Source: JBFGCT01 sp041581055 (lineage in GTDB: Bacteria > Actinomycetota > Acidimicrobiia > Acidimicrobiales > Ilumatobacteraceae). From it: a DNA stretch of 40,193 bases. Shown here one piece after another: positions 1 to 8,033 of the stretch. The first letter of the stretch is position 1. Each line of letters begins with the position of its first letter. Location: positions 1-40,193 of the forward strand of contig JBFGCT010000010.1 in assembly GCA_041581055.1 (NCBI GenBank), given 5' to 3'. The notes below the pieces were generated by a model. The model was not told the origin of the DNA, made no database searches, and saw only the letters and a program-made list of their open reading frames with translations. Both the position numbers and the translations under genes were made by a program.

Positions 1-687
1 GGTGTCGACGATGTGCGTCCCACAGTTCGTGTGGCCGGCGAGGTGCATCTGCACGATCCGGTCGTGCGGCAGCGATTCGATGTAGGCCCGCGGGTCGTGG
101 TCGTGGTTGACGCACGAGACGTAGACGTTGTTCACGTCGAGCAGCAGCCCGCACCCGGTCTCGGTCGCCAGCCGGGAGAGGAACTCCCACTCCGGCATCG
201 ACGACGCCACGAACTCGACATAGCTGCTCGGGTTCTCGAGGACCAGCGGGCGCTCCAGGACGTCCTGCACCACCCGCACCCGGTCGACGACGTGACCGAG
301 CGCCTCGTCGGTGAGCGGCATCGGGAGCAGGTCGTGGGTGTTGATGCCGGCGACGCCGGTCCAGCACAGGTGATCGGACACCCAGACCGCGCCGACGCCG
401 TCGGCCAGCCGCTTGAGCCGGGCGAGGTAGTCGTGGTCGAGCGGGTCGGCGCTGCCGATCGACATCGACACACCGTGGAGGACGACCGGGTAGCGCTCGG
501 CGATCCGGTCGAGCACGTGGCGCGGCCGGCCCTGCGAGTCGATGAAGTTCTCCGAGATCGCCTCGAACCAGTCGACGGTCGGCCACTCCCGCAGCACGTG
601 GTCGAAGTGGACCGAGCGCAGCCCGACGCCCAGGCCGAGATCGGGGAGACCGAGGCGCGGCGGGAAGGCGCCTGCGGCGGTGGGCAC
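1..687 (-). CDS. DUF692 / MNIO-family iron enzyme (BufB-like), 3' end cut by the window
   Basis: Predicted multinuclear non-heme iron-dependent oxidase (MNIO, formerly DUF692), a TIM-barrel family whose studied members (MbnB, TglH, bufferin enzymes) modify cysteines in peptides. 229 residues are visible from the GTG at 687; the C-terminus lies off the left edge. Family motifs seen on translating the minus strand: GVGLR near residue 20, EAISENF (E46, N47), LHGVSMSIG (H71), SDHLCW (D105, H106), LENPSSY (E151), LLDVNN (D184, N186), MHLAGH (H215, H219) and the VDT near the break. These are the usual metal-ligand positions, so the enzyme looks intact as far as it can be read. It starts 5 nt after the stop of a Cys-rich protein gene, which is the probable substrate. 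A third gene (DUF2063/BufC-like partner) would be expected off the edge. Family call is sure; the chemistry is inferred. Confidence 0.93.
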   Translation of the reverse strand, partial: MPTAAGAFPPRLGLPDLGLGVGLRSVHFDHVLREWPTVDWFEAISENFIDSQGRPRHVLDRIAERYPVVLHGVSMSIGSADPLDHDYLARLKRLADGVGAVWVSDHLCWTGVAGINTHDLLPMPLTDEALGHVVDRVRVVQDVLERPLVLENPSSYVEFVASSMPEWEFLSRLATETGCGLLLDVNNVYVSCVNHDHDPRAYIESLPHDRIVQMHLAGHTNCGTHIVDT

Positions 688-692
688 CGCCG

Positions 693-1217
693 TCAGCCCC
701 CGGAGGAGTGCGAGTCGGCGACCTGCTCGGGAGGGATGTACGGGCCCGAGGCGGAGCAGTTCGAGCAGCCTCCCCCGCCGCAGTTCGACCCCTCGAACCA
801 CCCGGGGACGGCGTCGTCGGGGATGCCCTCGCTGGGGGACGGTCCGAACGGCTTGCCGATGTCATACATCCGCTGCTCGAACCGGCGGCGGGCGAGCTGC
901 CACACGCTCTTGCCCTTGTTCGCCCCCTCGCTCGAGACGCGGCTGCGGTTGATCGGCACCGCGCAGCTACCGGAGTCACGGCACTCGTTCTCGCCGGGGA
1001 AGCCCTGATCCTGCGGCGTCCCGAGATAGCCGCACCCGCCCTGCCCGCGGCACTGGTTGTTGCCGTGGCACTGGTGCTGCACGGTGGCGCAGACGCCGGT
1101 GCCGGCCATCTTGGCGGTGCGCGTGATGTCCTGGCCGGCGCACGAGTTGAGGCCCACGCAGACGTGGAGGTCGGTCGGTGGCGGCAGGTCCGGGCTCGGC
1201 TGCTTGTTCGTCCCCAT
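693..1217 (-). CDS. Cys-rich protein, probable MNIO substrate (bufferin-like precursor)
   Basis: 174-aa protein with 11 cysteines and no signal peptide or membrane segment. Two copies of C-x-G-x-N-x-C-x-G-Q are visible: C20-V-G-L-N-S-C26-A-G-Q and C50-H-G-N-N-Q-C56-R-G-Q, the second followed by GGC62GY. Further cysteines are C43, C79, C85 and a C-terminal Gly-rich cluster C146, C151, C154. A charged middle part (KGKSVWQLARRRFEQRM) separates the clusters. Cys-G-N-Cys-G repeats next to an MNIO gene are the hallmark of bufferin-type copper- or metal-stress peptides, where cysteines become thiooxazoles. The cytoplasmic form, length and Gly-Cys tail differ from the signal-peptide-bearing BufA types. 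Start ATG at 1217 has a strong ribosome site (GGGAGGGGATCCG). It could instead be a simple metal-binding partner that is not modified. Confidence 0.85.
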   Translation of the reverse strand: MGTNKQPSPDLPPPTDLHVCVGLNSCAGQDITRTAKMAGTGVCATVQHQCHGNNQCRGQGGCGYLGTPQDQGFPGENECRDSGSCAVPINRSRVSSEGANKGKSVWQLARRRFEQRMYDIGKPFGPSPSEGIPDDAVPGWFEGSNCGGGGCSNCSASGPYIPPEQVADSHSSGG

Positions 1218-1273
1218 CGGATCCCCTCCCGTGACCGTGTACCGAGCGTGCCGGCGCGACCGCTCGATGTCGG

Positions 1274-1302
1274 AGCCTAAATCACGTCGCTGAGCTGGTC
1301 AA
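1274..1302 (-). promoter_or_regulatory. Sigma-70-type promoter of the Cys-rich/MNIO operon
   Basis: On the minus strand TTGACC (1302-1297) is followed after exactly 17 nt by TAGGCT (1279-1274). This places the transcript start near 1267 and gives a leader of about 50 nt before the ATG at 1217. It lies in the 115-nt gap after the sulfatase gene ending at 1333, so the pair probably has its own transcription unit. No regulator site is evident. The call rests on consensus and spacing only. Confidence 0.55.
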
Positions 1303-1332
1303 ACGGTCCCCGATCGCCCGTCCGCCGGAGGC

Positions 1333-3969
1333 TCAGGCGGGGAGCACGGCGTCGGGCGCGGCGTCGCGCGCGGCGTGCGGCGCAGCGTCGGCGTCGCCGA
1401 CGGCGGCGGCCAGCACGAGCTGCATCATCTCCCGCGCCACCATCGGCGCCGCGTTCTGGTTCTGGCCGGTGACGAGGTTGCCGTCGACCACCCAGTGGTT
1501 GGCGAGCGGGTCGCGGAACCGGGTCTCGCTCTCGAACCGGGCGCCCCTCGCCCGCAGCTCCGTCTCGGGGTGGTGCGGCGTCGCCTGGATGCCCAGCTCG
1601 CGCACCTGCTTGTCGGTCACCGCGGTGACCCGCCGGCCCTCGACCAGCGGGGCACCGTCGCGCCCGATGGCGTTGATCAGCCCGAGCGGGCCGTGGCACA
1701 CGCCCCCGATCACCGCGCCGCGCGCGTCGGCCTCGGTGATCTTGGCGGCCAGCTCGGCGGAGAACCCGAAGTCGAACGCCGCGCCCCATCCGCCCGCCAG
1801 GTAGACGATGTCGTAGGCGCTCATGTCGAGGTCGCCGATCGGTCGCGAGTCCGTCACCAGCGCCCGCAGCTGGTCGTCGGCGAGGAACCGGTCGTCGGCC
1901 GCGGTGCGCAGGACCGGCTTGAGCGACTGCGGGTCGACCGGGATCACCCCGCCGCCGGGGCTGGCCACGTCGACCCGCATGCCGGAATCGAGGAACGCGT
2001 AGTACGGGACGGTCAGCTCGCTGGCGAACACCCCGGTCGGCTTGCCGATGTCGAGCACGCCGTGGTTGGTGGCGACGACGAGCGCCCGCCGCCCGGTGAG
2101 GTCGAGATCGACGGCGTCCGCGTCCTCGGGATGCATCCCGAGCTTCTGCAGCAGCGTGCGCAGCCCGCGGGCGGGCAGGCGCGGCGACTCGAGCGGCGGC
2201 CCGCCGATCGGGTGCCGGGACTCGTACGGCCACGGCTCGTTGCGCTCGGGCACGGACCGGGCGCGCTCCGCCTCCAGCCGCTCGGTCAGCAGGGCGAACA
2301 CGGCGGCCACCGCACCGTCGTTCCACCGGTTCTCGGCTTCGACCGGGTCGGCGTCGAGGTCGTAGAGCTCCCACTGGTCGGCCAGCGGCTCGGTGCGGTA
2401 CTGCTCGCCCCCCGGCCCGCTCGCCGCGAGGTGGCGGACGAACGGCTCGGTCCAGGTCGCCGGATCGTCGAACGTGCGCACGAGCTTCCACAGGCGGCCG
2501 CCGCCACCCGGCGCGTCGCCCTCGTCGACGCGCGACACGAGCCCCTCGAAGTTCGCCGCGACGTGCGCCGGGACGTGGATCTGCAGCGGGGCCGGCGGAT
2601 TGGTCTCCTTGCCGAGCTTGCGGATCAGCCCGGGGATCGCGGAGTCGCCCTCGAGGATGTTGTCGCGGGTGATGAGGTACACGGTTCGGTCCCGGTCGGG
2701 CTCGTCGGCCGAGTCGACGACCGGCATCAGATTGCGCCCGGGCAGGGGATGGACCTCGGAGAAGGAGTCCCGCAGGGTCGCCGCCGTCGCCGCCTCGTCG
2801 ATCGAGGCCGCGGCCAGGAGCGTCGGGACGATGTCGACGTGGGAGGTCGGCGCGTCGTCCACCACCTTCGCCGTCGTGGCGCCGGCGCCGACCCGGACGA
2901 TCGTGAACGGGACGCGCGTCGCCTCGTCGTAGAGGTTGAACCACTTCTGATGGAGCCCGCCATGCGCGCCGAGCAGGTCGCCGTGGTCGGACGTGCGCAG
3001 CAGCATCGTGTCCGCGCCGCCATCGGTCACCGCCCGGCGGACCCGGTCGATCGAACCGTCGCCCTCGGCCTGCAGCCGGTGGTAGAGGTCGCGGTACTGC
3101 TGACCCTTCTTGTCGTAGAGCCGGGTGACGAACCGGGCCGGGCCGTAGCCGGTCGGGTATGCGGCCCGATACGCGACCTGGGCGGCCGGCTTGGAGGCGA
3201 GGTCCTCGTCGGCGGTCGGCGCGGCGGGAACCGGCGGCGGGTCGAGCTCGGACGGCGACAGCGGGTTGCCCCGTCCTGCCCACGCCGGGAAGAGGGCGAC
3301 GTCGTGGGGGTTGACGAAGCTGGCGACGAGCAGGAACGGGCGCTGAGCGGCCTCGTCACCGGCGGCCCGCCGGGCGTACCGGTCGTCCAACCACGCGACG
3401 AGCCGATCGGCGATCAGCGGATCACGGCGGACCCCGGAGTCGGCGAGCAGCGCGCCGTGCGGCTCAGGACCGACCCAGCCGGAAAACCCGAACTCGTCGA
3501 GCCGATCGGCGTCGAGGTACGCCTGGACCGCGGCCGGGTCGACGACGCCGTCGTCGTCGTTGGTGGCCAGCGCCTTGCCGGTCTTCTCGTCGACGAGGTC
3601 GGCGTGGGTGATGTGCCACTTGCCGTCGTAGTGGGTGTCGTACCCGCCGGCGCGGAACCAGTGGCCGAGCGTCGGCACCTCCCCCGACCGGAGCCAGCGC
3701 ATGCGCGAGTCCTCCGCCGTCTTGCCGAGCCCGTCGGTCTGCGTCACGCCATGGACGTCGGGGAACTGGCCGGTGAAGATCGTCGGGCGGCTCGGCACGC
3801 AGGCCAGCGAGCCGGTGTAGTGCCGGCGGAAGGCGACGCCATGGTCGTCGAACCAGCGCCGCCCGGTCAGCACCCGATCGCGCCACCCGGTGAGCTCGGA
3901 GGTTTCGTACGGGGGCGCCGCGCGCTCCTGGTCGGTCATGAACACGACGATGTCGGGGCGCTCGGTCAT
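1333..3969 (-). CDS. Sulfatase fused to a DJ-1/PfpI domain (copy 1)
   Basis: 878 aa. Residues about 1-590 form an alkaline-phosphatase-fold sulfatase: metal site at MTDQER (D13), the formylglycine signature C57-V-P-S-R, GKWH, and the second metal site TSDHGDLLGAHGG. Residues about 625-848 form a DJ-1/PfpI (class I glutamine amidotransferase-like) domain with nucleophile elbow GGVC758HGP and an upstream FASE glutamate. The sulfatase half should hydrolyse a sulfate (or phosphonate) ester once C57 becomes formylglycine. The DJ-1 half could be a hydrolase, glyoxalase or chaperone-type domain acting on the product. No signal peptide is seen, so it is probably cytoplasmic. Start ATG has GGTGGTGAG just upstream. 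It is a paralogue of the gene at 4953-7577 and the last member of the array, 112 nt after its neighbour. The C-terminal tail is Ala/Asp-rich. Confidence 0.92.
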   Translation of the reverse strand: MTERPDIVVFMTDQERAAPPYETSELTGWRDRVLTGRRWFDDHGVAFRRHYTGSLACVPSRPTIFTGQFPDVHGVTQTDGLGKTAEDSRMRWLRSGEVPTLGHWFRAGGYDTHYDGKWHITHADLVDEKTGKALATNDDDGVVDPAAVQAYLDADRLDEFGFSGWVGPEPHGALLADSGVRRDPLIADRLVAWLDDRYARRAAGDEAAQRPFLLVASFVNPHDVALFPAWAGRGNPLSPSELDPPPVPAAPTADEDLASKPAAQVAYRAAYPTGYGPARFVTRLYDKKGQQYRDLYHRLQAEGDGSIDRVRRAVTDGGADTMLLRTSDHGDLLGAHGGLHQKWFNLYDEATRVPFTIVRVGAGATTAKVVDDAPTSHVDIVPTLLAAASIDEAATAATLRDSFSEVHPLPGRNLMPVVDSADEPDRDRTVYLITRDNILEGDSAIPGLIRKLGKETNPPAPLQIHVPAHVAANFEGLVSRVDEGDAPGGGGRLWKLVRTFDDPATWTEPFVRHLAASGPGGEQYRTEPLADQWELYDLDADPVEAENRWNDGAVAAVFALLTERLEAERARSVPERNEPWPYESRHPIGGPPLESPRLPARGLRTLLQKLGMHPEDADAVDLDLTGRRALVVATNHGVLDIGKPTGVFASELTVPYYAFLDSGMRVDVASPGGGVIPVDPQSLKPVLRTAADDRFLADDQLRALVTDSRPIGDLDMSAYDIVYLAGGWGAAFDFGFSAELAAKITEADARGAVIGGVCHGPLGLINAIGRDGAPLVEGRRVTAVTDKQVRELGIQATPHHPETELRARGARFESETRFRDPLANHWVVDGNLVTGQNQNAAPMVAREMMQLVLAAAVGDADAAPHAARDAAPDAVLPA

Positions 3970-4040
3970 CTCACCACCGTTGCCGATTCACCGCGCGCGT
4001 CGCAAGCTCTGCTGGAATCTTCACCGAACTGCCGCGAGAC

Positions 4041-4075
4041 GGGTCCGGCGCCGGCTCGTGAGTTCGGCCGGACCC
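4041..4075 (-). terminator. GC-rich hairpin between array genes (attenuator or weak terminator)
   Basis: Perfect 9-bp inverted repeat GGGTCCGGC (4041-4049) and GCCGGACCC (4067-4075) with a 17-nt loop, just past the stop of the DUF1330-like gene at 4082. There is no U-tract after it, so it is not a classical intrinsic terminator. It may stabilise the upstream mRNA end or attenuate transcription into copy 1. Confidence 0.4.
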
Positions 4076-4081
4076 CCGCCG

Positions 4082-4933
4082 TCAGCCCGCGATCGACTCG
4101 GCGATGCGGTCGATCGTCGGCCGCACGATCATCGTGTACGTGTCGGCGATGGCCGCCTCGCGATGCCGCTTCTGCGCCGCGAGCCGATCGGGATCCAGGA
4201 CGACCGTCATGAACGCGGCCTTGCTGGGGAACGCGTTGAACCGCACCTGGTCCCACGTGCGGCCGTCGCCGACGATCGTGCCCTCCGCCGCGAACCAACC
4301 GGCGAGCCGAACCCCGTTCGGCACGGCGACCTTGGCTGCGGCGTTCGAGTACGCCTCCATGTCCTCCGGTGAGATGTCGGCCGCCTCCGCGTCCTCGTAC
4401 TTGAGCACGTGCAGCACCATCACCGGCCCGTCGTCCGCGGTCGGCGGGTGCGGCACGTCGGCCCAGGCCGGCGCGTCGGCGGCGTTGAGGCCCCCGGACG
4501 GGAGCGCCATCGGCTGGCAACCGATGACGAACGTCTGCTCCATGCCGGCGTCCTTGTGGACGTGTTTGGCCTGGAAGTCGGGCCGGGCCTGCATCTCGAT
4601 GAAGCTTCGCCGCGTGGGGTACTTGACGACGGCGACGCGGTCCCACGTCGGCGAGTCGCCGAGCAGCTGCTGCTCGACGTCGCCGACGAACACGATCTCG
4701 GCGCCGATCGCGGCGAGCGCCTCGACCGGCGCGTAGATGTCGTCGGCCTCACGGCCGCTGATCTCGCTCTCACGGCCGTCGGCGTAGTCCGCCCGCTCCC
4801 GGTACTTCATCAGGTTGACCATCCACACCGGGCCGTCCTCGTCGGGCGGCGTGGTGGCGAGGCGCATTCCGTACTCGCGGTCGACCGTCCCGTAGCGGGG
4901 GGTGGTCGTGTCGGTCGCATCACTGTCGGACAT
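4082..4933 (-). CDS. Double DUF1330/EthD-like alpha-beta barrel protein
   Basis: 283 aa from the ATG at 4933, chosen because AAGGAGCG sits just upstream; an in-frame GTG at 4948 would put the ribosome site inside the gene. Two similar halves are visible, residues about 15-140 and 155-275. Each has a GPVW/GPVM-MVNLMKY-type strand, a TWD segment (SPTWDRV, GRTWDQV) and a YPTRRSF/FPSKAAF-M motif ending near H/R-rich residues, as in dimeric ferredoxin-like DUF1330 domains. Such folds are often small enzymes or ligand-binding proteins; no catalytic residue can be assigned. It lies between the two sulfatase-DJ-1 fusions, 19 nt after the first one's stop, so it is probably part of the same pathway. 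The internal duplication suggests it makes a pseudo-dimer on its own. Confidence 0.8.
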   Translation of the reverse strand: MSDSDATDTTTPRYGTVDREYGMRLATTPPDEDGPVWMVNLMKYRERADYADGRESEISGREADDIYAPVEALAAIGAEIVFVGDVEQQLLGDSPTWDRVAVVKYPTRRSFIEMQARPDFQAKHVHKDAGMEQTFVIGCQPMALPSGGLNAADAPAWADVPHPPTADDGPVMVLHVLKYEDAEAADISPEDMEAYSNAAAKVAVPNGVRLAGWFAAEGTIVGDGRTWDQVRFNAFPSKAAFMTVVLDPDRLAAQKRHREAAIADTYTMIVRPTIDRIAESIAG

Positions 4934-4952
4934 TGGCGCTCCTTGCACGTGG

Positions 4953-7577
4953 TCAGGCGGGTTCGAGGGCGGACTCGGCGGCTTCGCCGGTTGTCGACGT
5001 CGCCCCGCCGACGAGCAGCTGCATCATCTCGCGGGCGACCATCGGGCCGGCGTTCTGGTTCTGTCCCGTGACGAGGTTGCCGTCGACCACCCAGTGGTTG
5101 GCGAGCGGGTCGCGGAACTTGGTCTCGCTCTCGAACTCGGCGCCCATCGCCCGCAGCTCGGTCTCCGGGTGATGCGGCGTGGAGTTGCCGATGCCGAGCT
5201 CGGTGACCTGCTTGTCGGTGACGGCGGAGATCTTGCGACCCTTGACGAGCGGCTCGCCGTCGGCGCCCGTCGCGTTGCGCAGCCCGAGCGGCCCGTGGCA
5301 CACCCCGCCGATCACCTTGCCAAGGGCGTTGGCCTCGGTGATCTTCGCCGCCAGCGGCTCGGAGAACCCGAAGTCGAACGCCGCGCCCCACCCGCCGGCG
5401 AGGAACACGATGTCGTAGTCGGCCATGTCGAGATCGCCGATCGCCAGCGAGTTGGCGACCTGCTCGCGGAAGCGGTCGTCGGCCAGGAACCGATCGTCGT
5501 CCGCCGAGCGAAGCACGGGCTTGACCGACTGCGGGTCGACCGGGATCACGCCGCCGAGCGGGCTGGCCACGTCGACCTCGATACCGGCGTCGAGGAACGC
5601 GTAGTAGGGCACGGTCATCTCGCTGGCGAACACGCCGGTGGCCTTGCCGATGTCGAGCACGCCGGTGTTCGTGGCGACGACGAGAGCGCGACGGCCGGCG
5701 AGGTCGAACTCGACGGCATCCGGGTCGTCGGGATGCAGGCCGAGCTTCTGCAGCGCTTTGCGCAACAGGCGCGCCGGCGGTGGTGGCTTCTTGGTCATCG
5801 GTCCTCCCGCTGGACGGCGCGGCTCGTAGGGCCACGGATTGTTGCGTTCCGGCACGCGTGCGGCGCGCTCCTCCTTGAGGCGGGTCCGCATCACGGCGAA
5901 CACGTCGGCGGCCGTCTCGTCTCGCCAGCGGTTCTGCGCCTCGACCGGGTCCGCGTCGAGGTCGTACAGCTCCCACTGGTCGGGCAGCGCCGCGGTGCGG
6001 TACTCGGCGCCACCGGGCCCGGTCGCGGCGAGATGGCGCACCCCTGGCTCGGTCCACGTCGCCGGGTCGTCGAACGTGCGGACGAGCTTCCAGAGATGGC
6101 CGCCGCCGCCCGCCGCGGAATCGTCGGGGACGCGCGCGACGAGCCCCTCGAAGTTGGCGCCGACGTGGGCCGGCACCTGGATCCGCAGCGGGGCGGGCGG
6201 GTTGACGGTCCGGCCGATGCGCCGCGCCACACCCGACGCGCCGGTATCGCCTTCGAGCATGTTGTCGCGCGTCACCAGGTACACCGCCCGAGCCTCGTCG
6301 GCCTCCGCCGCGCCGTCGACGACGGGCATCAGGTTCGCGCCGGGCAGCGGATGGACCTCGGTGAACGACGCCCGCAGCACGTCCGCCGTCGCCGCTTCGT
6401 CGATCCCGGCCGCAGCGAGCAATGTCGGCACGATGTCGACGTGGGACGTGGGGGCGCTGTCGATCCTCGTGCCCGACGTCGCGTCGGCGCCGACGCGGGC
6501 GATCGAGAACGGAACTCGTGTCGCCTCGTCGTACAGCGTGAACCACTTCTGGTGCAGACCGCCGTGTGCGCCGAGCAGGTCGCCGTGGTCGGACGTGCGC
6601 ACGATCACGGCGTGCTCGGACCCGCCGTCGGTGACGGCCCGGCGCACCTGGTCGAGCGGCCCGTCGACCTCGGCGTGGAGGCGGTAGTACAGGTCGCGGT
6701 ACTGCTGCGCGTTCTTGTCGTAGACCCGCGCGACGGCGGCGGCGGGCCCGTAGCCCGACGGGTACGAGGCGCGGTAGGCGATCTGCGCCGCCGGCTTGGT
6801 GGCCAGATCCTCGGCCGCGGTGGGCGGCGGGGCGATCGACGGCGGATCGAGCGGGGAGGGGGTTTCGAACGGGGTGCCGCGTCGCGCCCACATCGGGAAC
6901 AGCACGATGTCGTGCGGGTTGACGAAGCTGGCGACGAGCAGGAACGGCCGCCGCGCGTCGGCATCGCCGGCCCGGCGTCGTGCGTAGCGATCCTCGAGCC
7001 AGGCGACGACGCGGGCGGCGATCAGCGGATCGCGCCGGACACCGGAGTCGGCGAGCGCGCCACCGTGTGGTTCGGGACCGACCCATCCGGAGAACCCGTG
7101 CGGTCGGAGCGGATCGGCGGCGAGGTACCGCTCGACCGCCGCGCCGTCGACCACGCCGGCGCTGTCGTTGGTGGTGATCCGCTCGCCGTCGTCGTCGTGC
7201 AGGTCGGCGTGGGAGATGTGCCACTTGCCGTCGTAGTGCGTGTCGTAGCCGGCGGCCCGGAACCAGTTGCCCAGCGTCGGCACCTCGCCCTCGCGCAGCC
7301 AGCGCATGCGGGAGTCGTCGGCCATCTTGCCGAGCCCGTCGGTCTGGGTGACCCCGTGAACGTCGGGGTAGTGGCCGGTGAAGATCGTCGGGCGGCTGGG
7401 CACGCAGGCCAGCGAACCGGTGTAGTGCCGCCCGAAGTTGACCGCGTGGTCGTCGAACCACGCCGCACCGGTCAGCGTCTCGCGGCGCCAGCGGGCCACG
7501 TCTGGTGTCTCGTACGGCGGTGCTGCCCGCTCCTCGTCGGTCATGATGATGACCACGTCGGGCCGAGCTTCGCTCAT
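4953..7577 (-). CDS. Sulfatase fused to a DJ-1/PfpI domain (copy 2)
   Basis: 874 aa, closely similar along its whole length to the 1333-3969 product. The sulfatase part has MTDEER (D14), the formylglycine motif C58-V-P-S-R, GKWH and SDHGDLLGAHGG. The DJ-1/PfpI part has GGVC760HGP and FASE. Differences cluster in the linker (KKPPPPARLL) and the tail, so the pair is an old tandem duplication, not a recent copy. The ATG overlaps the TGA of the SRPBCC gene (ATGA), so translation is coupled. Having two intact copies suggests different substrates or dosage. The sulfatase call is firm; the substrate and the job of the DJ-1 half are unknown. A formylglycine-generating enzyme is not in the window. Confidence 0.92.
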   Translation of the reverse strand: MSEARPDVVIIMTDEERAAPPYETPDVARWRRETLTGAAWFDDHAVNFGRHYTGSLACVPSRPTIFTGHYPDVHGVTQTDGLGKMADDSRMRWLREGEVPTLGNWFRAAGYDTHYDGKWHISHADLHDDDGERITTNDSAGVVDGAAVERYLAADPLRPHGFSGWVGPEPHGGALADSGVRRDPLIAARVVAWLEDRYARRRAGDADARRPFLLVASFVNPHDIVLFPMWARRGTPFETPSPLDPPSIAPPPTAAEDLATKPAAQIAYRASYPSGYGPAAAVARVYDKNAQQYRDLYYRLHAEVDGPLDQVRRAVTDGGSEHAVIVRTSDHGDLLGAHGGLHQKWFTLYDEATRVPFSIARVGADATSGTRIDSAPTSHVDIVPTLLAAAGIDEAATADVLRASFTEVHPLPGANLMPVVDGAAEADEARAVYLVTRDNMLEGDTGASGVARRIGRTVNPPAPLRIQVPAHVGANFEGLVARVPDDSAAGGGGHLWKLVRTFDDPATWTEPGVRHLAATGPGGAEYRTAALPDQWELYDLDADPVEAQNRWRDETAADVFAVMRTRLKEERAARVPERNNPWPYEPRRPAGGPMTKKPPPPARLLRKALQKLGLHPDDPDAVEFDLAGRRALVVATNTGVLDIGKATGVFASEMTVPYYAFLDAGIEVDVASPLGGVIPVDPQSVKPVLRSADDDRFLADDRFREQVANSLAIGDLDMADYDIVFLAGGWGAAFDFGFSEPLAAKITEANALGKVIGGVCHGPLGLRNATGADGEPLVKGRKISAVTDKQVTELGIGNSTPHHPETELRAMGAEFESETKFRDPLANHWVVDGNLVTGQNQNAGPMVAREMMQLLVGGATSTTGEAAESALEPA

Positions 7578-8023
7578 GACGCGACCTCGGTCGCACCGAC
7601 GTGGCGGGCGAGCCCGGCGAGCATGTCGTCGGAGGCCGAGCCGAGTTTGCGGCCGACCGCCTTGGCGATCGCCTTCTGCGGCGGGCGGGGGCCGGCGTCG
7701 ACCTCGGACGTCAGCGACACGGTCGTCCCGTCGCCCGCCGGCTCGAGCCGCCAGGTGTTCGTGACCGACCGGATCACCGGCGGGAGGCCGGCGATCGAAT
7801 ACGCCAGGACCTCACCGGGTGTCCAGGTGGTCACCGTCTCGACGACGGTGGTGCGGCCGGTCTGGATGCGGCGCACGGCGCCGACACCCGAGTCCTGCTC
7901 GGTCATCAGGCAGGAGTGGTCGACGTTGGGCGCCCACGAGCTGATCGCGGCGAAGTCGGACAGCGTCGCCCAGACCTCGCTCGGCGGCGCGGGGACGACG
8001 GCGGTGCGTCGGACGGTGGTCAT
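7574..8023 (-). CDS. SRPBCC (START-like) family protein
   Basis: 149 aa. It begins with the typical VRRTAVVPAPPSEVWATLSDFAAISSW, then a ligand-cavity fold with WTPGEVLAYSI, a WRLEP strand and a long C-terminal helix. This is the polyketide cyclase/dehydrase and lipid-transport superfamily, whose members bind hydrophobic ligands and sometimes catalyse hydration or cyclisation. No catalytic residue can be named from sequence. The start ATG follows GAGGATTGCCCG. It is 10 nt after the SCO6745-family gene and overlaps the next sulfatase gene by 4 nt. It may carry or process the hydrophobic part of the compound the array acts on; that role is inferred from position. Confidence 0.85.
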   Translation of the reverse strand: MTTVRRTAVVPAPPSEVWATLSDFAAISSWAPNVDHSCLMTEQDSGVGAVRRIQTGRTTVVETVTTWTPGEVLAYSIAGLPPVIRSVTNTWRLEPAGDGTTVSLTSEVDAGPRPPQKAIAKAVGRKLGSASDDMLAGLARHVGATEVAS

Positions 8024-8033
8024 CGGGCAATCC

